Positions 33,684-34,663 of a stretch of DNA of 34,663 nucleotides are shown here, one piece after another (within the stretch, counting starts at the first letter, position 1; each line of letters begins with the position of its first letter). The position numbers and the translations under genes are program-made. Source of the DNA: Methylococcaceae bacterium (GTDB taxonomy: Bacteria > Pseudomonadota > Gammaproteobacteria > Methylococcales > Methylomonadaceae). The stretch lies in contig JAKIUK010000044.1 in the NCBI GenBank assembly GCA_021647585.1, positions 1 through 34,663 of the forward strand, written 5' to 3'. The notes below the pieces were generated by a model. The model did no database searches and was not told where the DNA came from. It saw nothing but the letters and a program-made list of their open reading frames with translations.

Positions 33684-33941
33684 AAAGAGCCACACGGTCT
33701 TCCGTCCGCCCTTTGTCTGCCTCCCCTAAAAGAAAAGGAGAAATAGAGAAAGTAAATCGAGTAAAAACTTTACTAAACATAGTGGCAGGTTAGCACCGTG
33801 CTCAGACTGTAAAGGCCAAGCCCTTCGGGTGCTTCGCTTTGCTACGCAGCCTTGACAGCCCTGCGCGCGATGCCAACGGTAACTATGTCCAGTAAAGCAT
33901 TATTGGGCTGAATCCAGCCATTAGATAAGGAGTAACATAAG

Positions 33942-34175
33942 ATGAACAATCCAATACAAAAAATAATAGAGGTAAGCTGCGAGTTAAAGCAGACAGGTAC
34001 AACAGCTGCCAGCACAGGTGAGAAAATTGCCGCCGCATTCGTACTGAACAGAATGGATTATCTGCCAGAAGGCTACAGCGATATAATCGAAGCCTGGGAT
34101 TTTCTGGGTGTGCAATGGCAAGGCTACGTCAGAATGATCAGGCGAAATGGCAGCTACCCAATAAATAATCCATAA
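33942..34175 (+). CDS. Small conserved-looking protein of unknown function
   Basis: The 77-aa product starts at ATG 33942 with a strong Shine-Dalgarno (AAGGAG, 33927-33932). It looks soluble: an N-terminal helix (NNPIQKIIEVSCELKQTG), an Ala-rich stretch, and a C-terminal segment with DIIEAWDFLGVQWQGYVRMI. A good terminator follows 7 bases after the stop, so it is a one-gene unit at the end of the integrative element. I recognise no family; a cargo or accessory gene of the element is plausible. Confidence 0.65.
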   Translation: MNNPIQKIIEVSCELKQTGTTAASTGEKIAAAFVLNRMDYLPEGYSDIIEAWDFLGVQWQGYVRMIRRNGSYPINNP

Positions 34176-34182
34176 AAAGAGT

Positions 34183-34213
34183 AAAGAAGCGGGAATCCTT
34201 CCGCTTCTTTTTA
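34183..34213 (+). terminator. Rho-independent terminator after the 77-aa gene
   Basis: A 10-bp perfect stem (AAAGAAGCGG with CCGCTTCTTT) and an 8-nt loop are followed by more Ts (34209-34212). Confidence 0.85.
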
Positions 34214-34447
34214 CTTTGCCAGCAAATCCCCCTCTCTTCTTTAGTTGCTGTTCTTGCTCTAAAAAAGATCAAAAGAAGCGGCTAAAAGGGAAAAGAAAGA
34301 AAAAATGCACTCTGAACAAAACCAGTGTTAAAATCAAAACCGCACTAGGGGCGAAATTTGGCTTTCGAGGAGTGTGCTAGAGGAATTTTATTGCTAAGTG
34401 GTTGAGTGAACTAAGGAAAATGGATGGTTAGCTGAAACCGGTCGTAG
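34214..34447. other. Intergenic gap at the right edge of the integrative element
   Basis: No gene, repeat or regulatory motif is recognised. The RHS fragment begins right after a stop codon at 34445-34447. Confidence 0.5.
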
Positions 34448-34540
34448 GGCCTGTTACATTATAACTACTTTAGGTACTATGATCCCAGCACCGGGCGATA
34501 CATTACTAGTGACCCGATTGGATTAGCTGGTGGATTGTAA
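34448..34540 (+). pseudogene. Orphan RHS core fragment
   Basis: Thirty codons read GLLHYNYFRYYDP, then STGRYITSDPIGLAGGL and a stop (34538-34540). This is the RHS hyperconserved core that precedes a toxin tip and is clearly related to 26349-26440 in the intact locus. It has stops on both sides and no tip. It lies on the same strand as the RHS gene, 7.5 kb downstream, as expected of an orphan or displaced RHS tip cassette. Confidence 0.85.
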
Positions 34541-34550
34541 GCGGCTGTCG

Positions 34551-34663
34551 CTACCACTTAGCTTTTTTAGGCAATTTCTGCTTTATCGCATCTAAGTCAT
34601 CAGGTGCCAAAGGCAGCAATTCATCAATACGACAGTTGGGCCAGCCAGGCAATTTTTCCAGGG
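34551..34663 (-). CDS. IS66-family transposase C-terminus (partial, runs off the window)
   Basis: On the minus strand, 36 codons enter from the right edge and end at TAG 34551-34553. They read LEKLPGWPNCRIDELLPL then DDLDAIKQKLPKKAKW. The block LPGWP…RIDELLP is the typical IS66 C-terminal domain (DDE_Tnp_IS66_C). Only the last residues are visible, so intactness cannot be judged. The gene abuts the orphan RHS fragment by 10 bases. Confidence 0.65.
   Translation of the reverse strand, partial: LEKLPGWPNCRIDELLPLAPDDLDAIKQKLPKKAKW

Larger units (their letters stand above)
33100..33930. other. GC-rich, hairpin-dense non-coding tail of the integrative element
   Basis: About 830 bases without a supportable gene, clearly richer in GC than the rest of the window. 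Frames that are open here on both strands look like shadows of the inverted repeats. It contains at least three separate palindromic modules (33151-33245, 33461-33578, 33585-33683) plus shorter ones such as CCCCTCAAGGGG near 33421. Confidence 0.7.

Noticed and set aside
33478..33793. Open frames of about 100 codons on both strands
   Set aside because: They are mirror translations of the palindromes 33461-33578 and 33585-33683; no RBS or protein features.
1..34663. CRISPR array, tRNA or rRNA genes
   Set aside because: No regularly spaced repeats and no tRNA or rRNA signatures were found on either strand by reading.

Overview
The window is AT-rich apart from one GC-rich stretch near 33.1-33.9 kb. 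It comes from a Gram-negative bacterium: there are outer-membrane and signal-peptide proteins, a DbpA helicase and Tn3, IS66 and RAYT remnants. The PrsK/PrsR pair plus an exosortase-associated acyltransferase points to a PEP-CTERM/XrtA-type exopolysaccharide producer. A gammaproteobacterium, possibly a methanotroph relative (Methylococcales), is my best guess; this is inference, and no rRNA or other taxonomic marker is present.

Layout. (1) 0.3-2.0 kb: a translationally coupled membrane-protein operon whose last gene is cut by a REP/RAYT element. (2) 2.1-3.5 kb: dbpA. (3) 3.9-17.4 kb: an envelope and lipid region. It holds PrsK/PrsR, an N-acyl amino acid synthase-like acyltransferase, a PP-loop sugar amidotransferase, an acyl-adenylate ligase, an NAD(P)-dependent SDR/terminal reductase, a LolA-like periplasmic protein, a UDP-HexNAc dehydrogenase and an AMIN plus beta-barrel outer-membrane protein. 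The gaps carry large palindromic elements. (4) 17.5-22.0 kb: a transposase scrap, a TPR protein, a small membrane protein, an OmpR/TctE-type two-component pair, two MITE-like elements with TA flanks and a Tn3 transposase remnant. (5) 22.3-27.6 kb: an RHS/YD-repeat polymorphic toxin broken into three reading frames. It has a TSP3/dockerin-like insert and a C-terminal Fic/Doc-like tip, followed by a likely immunity gene and a convergent cREC-domain gene. (6) 27.6-34.2 kb: a VapBC-like pair, then a decaying integrative element (XRE regulator with an amber codon, primase-ATPase with a frameshift and a nonsense codon, intact tyrosine recombinase, GC-rich hairpin-dense tail, small gene plus terminator). 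(7) 34.4-34.66 kb: an orphan RHS core fragment and the C-terminus of an IS66-type transposase running off the window.

How the genes may work together. PrsK/PrsR is the known regulator pair of PEP-CTERM genes. Beside it, the acyltransferase, ligase and reductase could form a small acyl-lipid or N-acyl-amino-acid pathway linked to the exopolysaccharide genes. The RHS gene, the 91-aa gene behind it and the orphan RHS core 7.5 kb downstream look like a contact-toxin locus with a displaced tip, later interrupted by mobile DNA. The strongest unusual signals are three. First, a frame-preserving 132-bp insertion puts a second signal peptide inside the RHS gene. Second, the Doc-like toxin/immunity pair. 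Third, the structured GC-rich tail of the integrative element, which includes an attC-like palindrome. All identifications come from reading motifs; no database search was possible.
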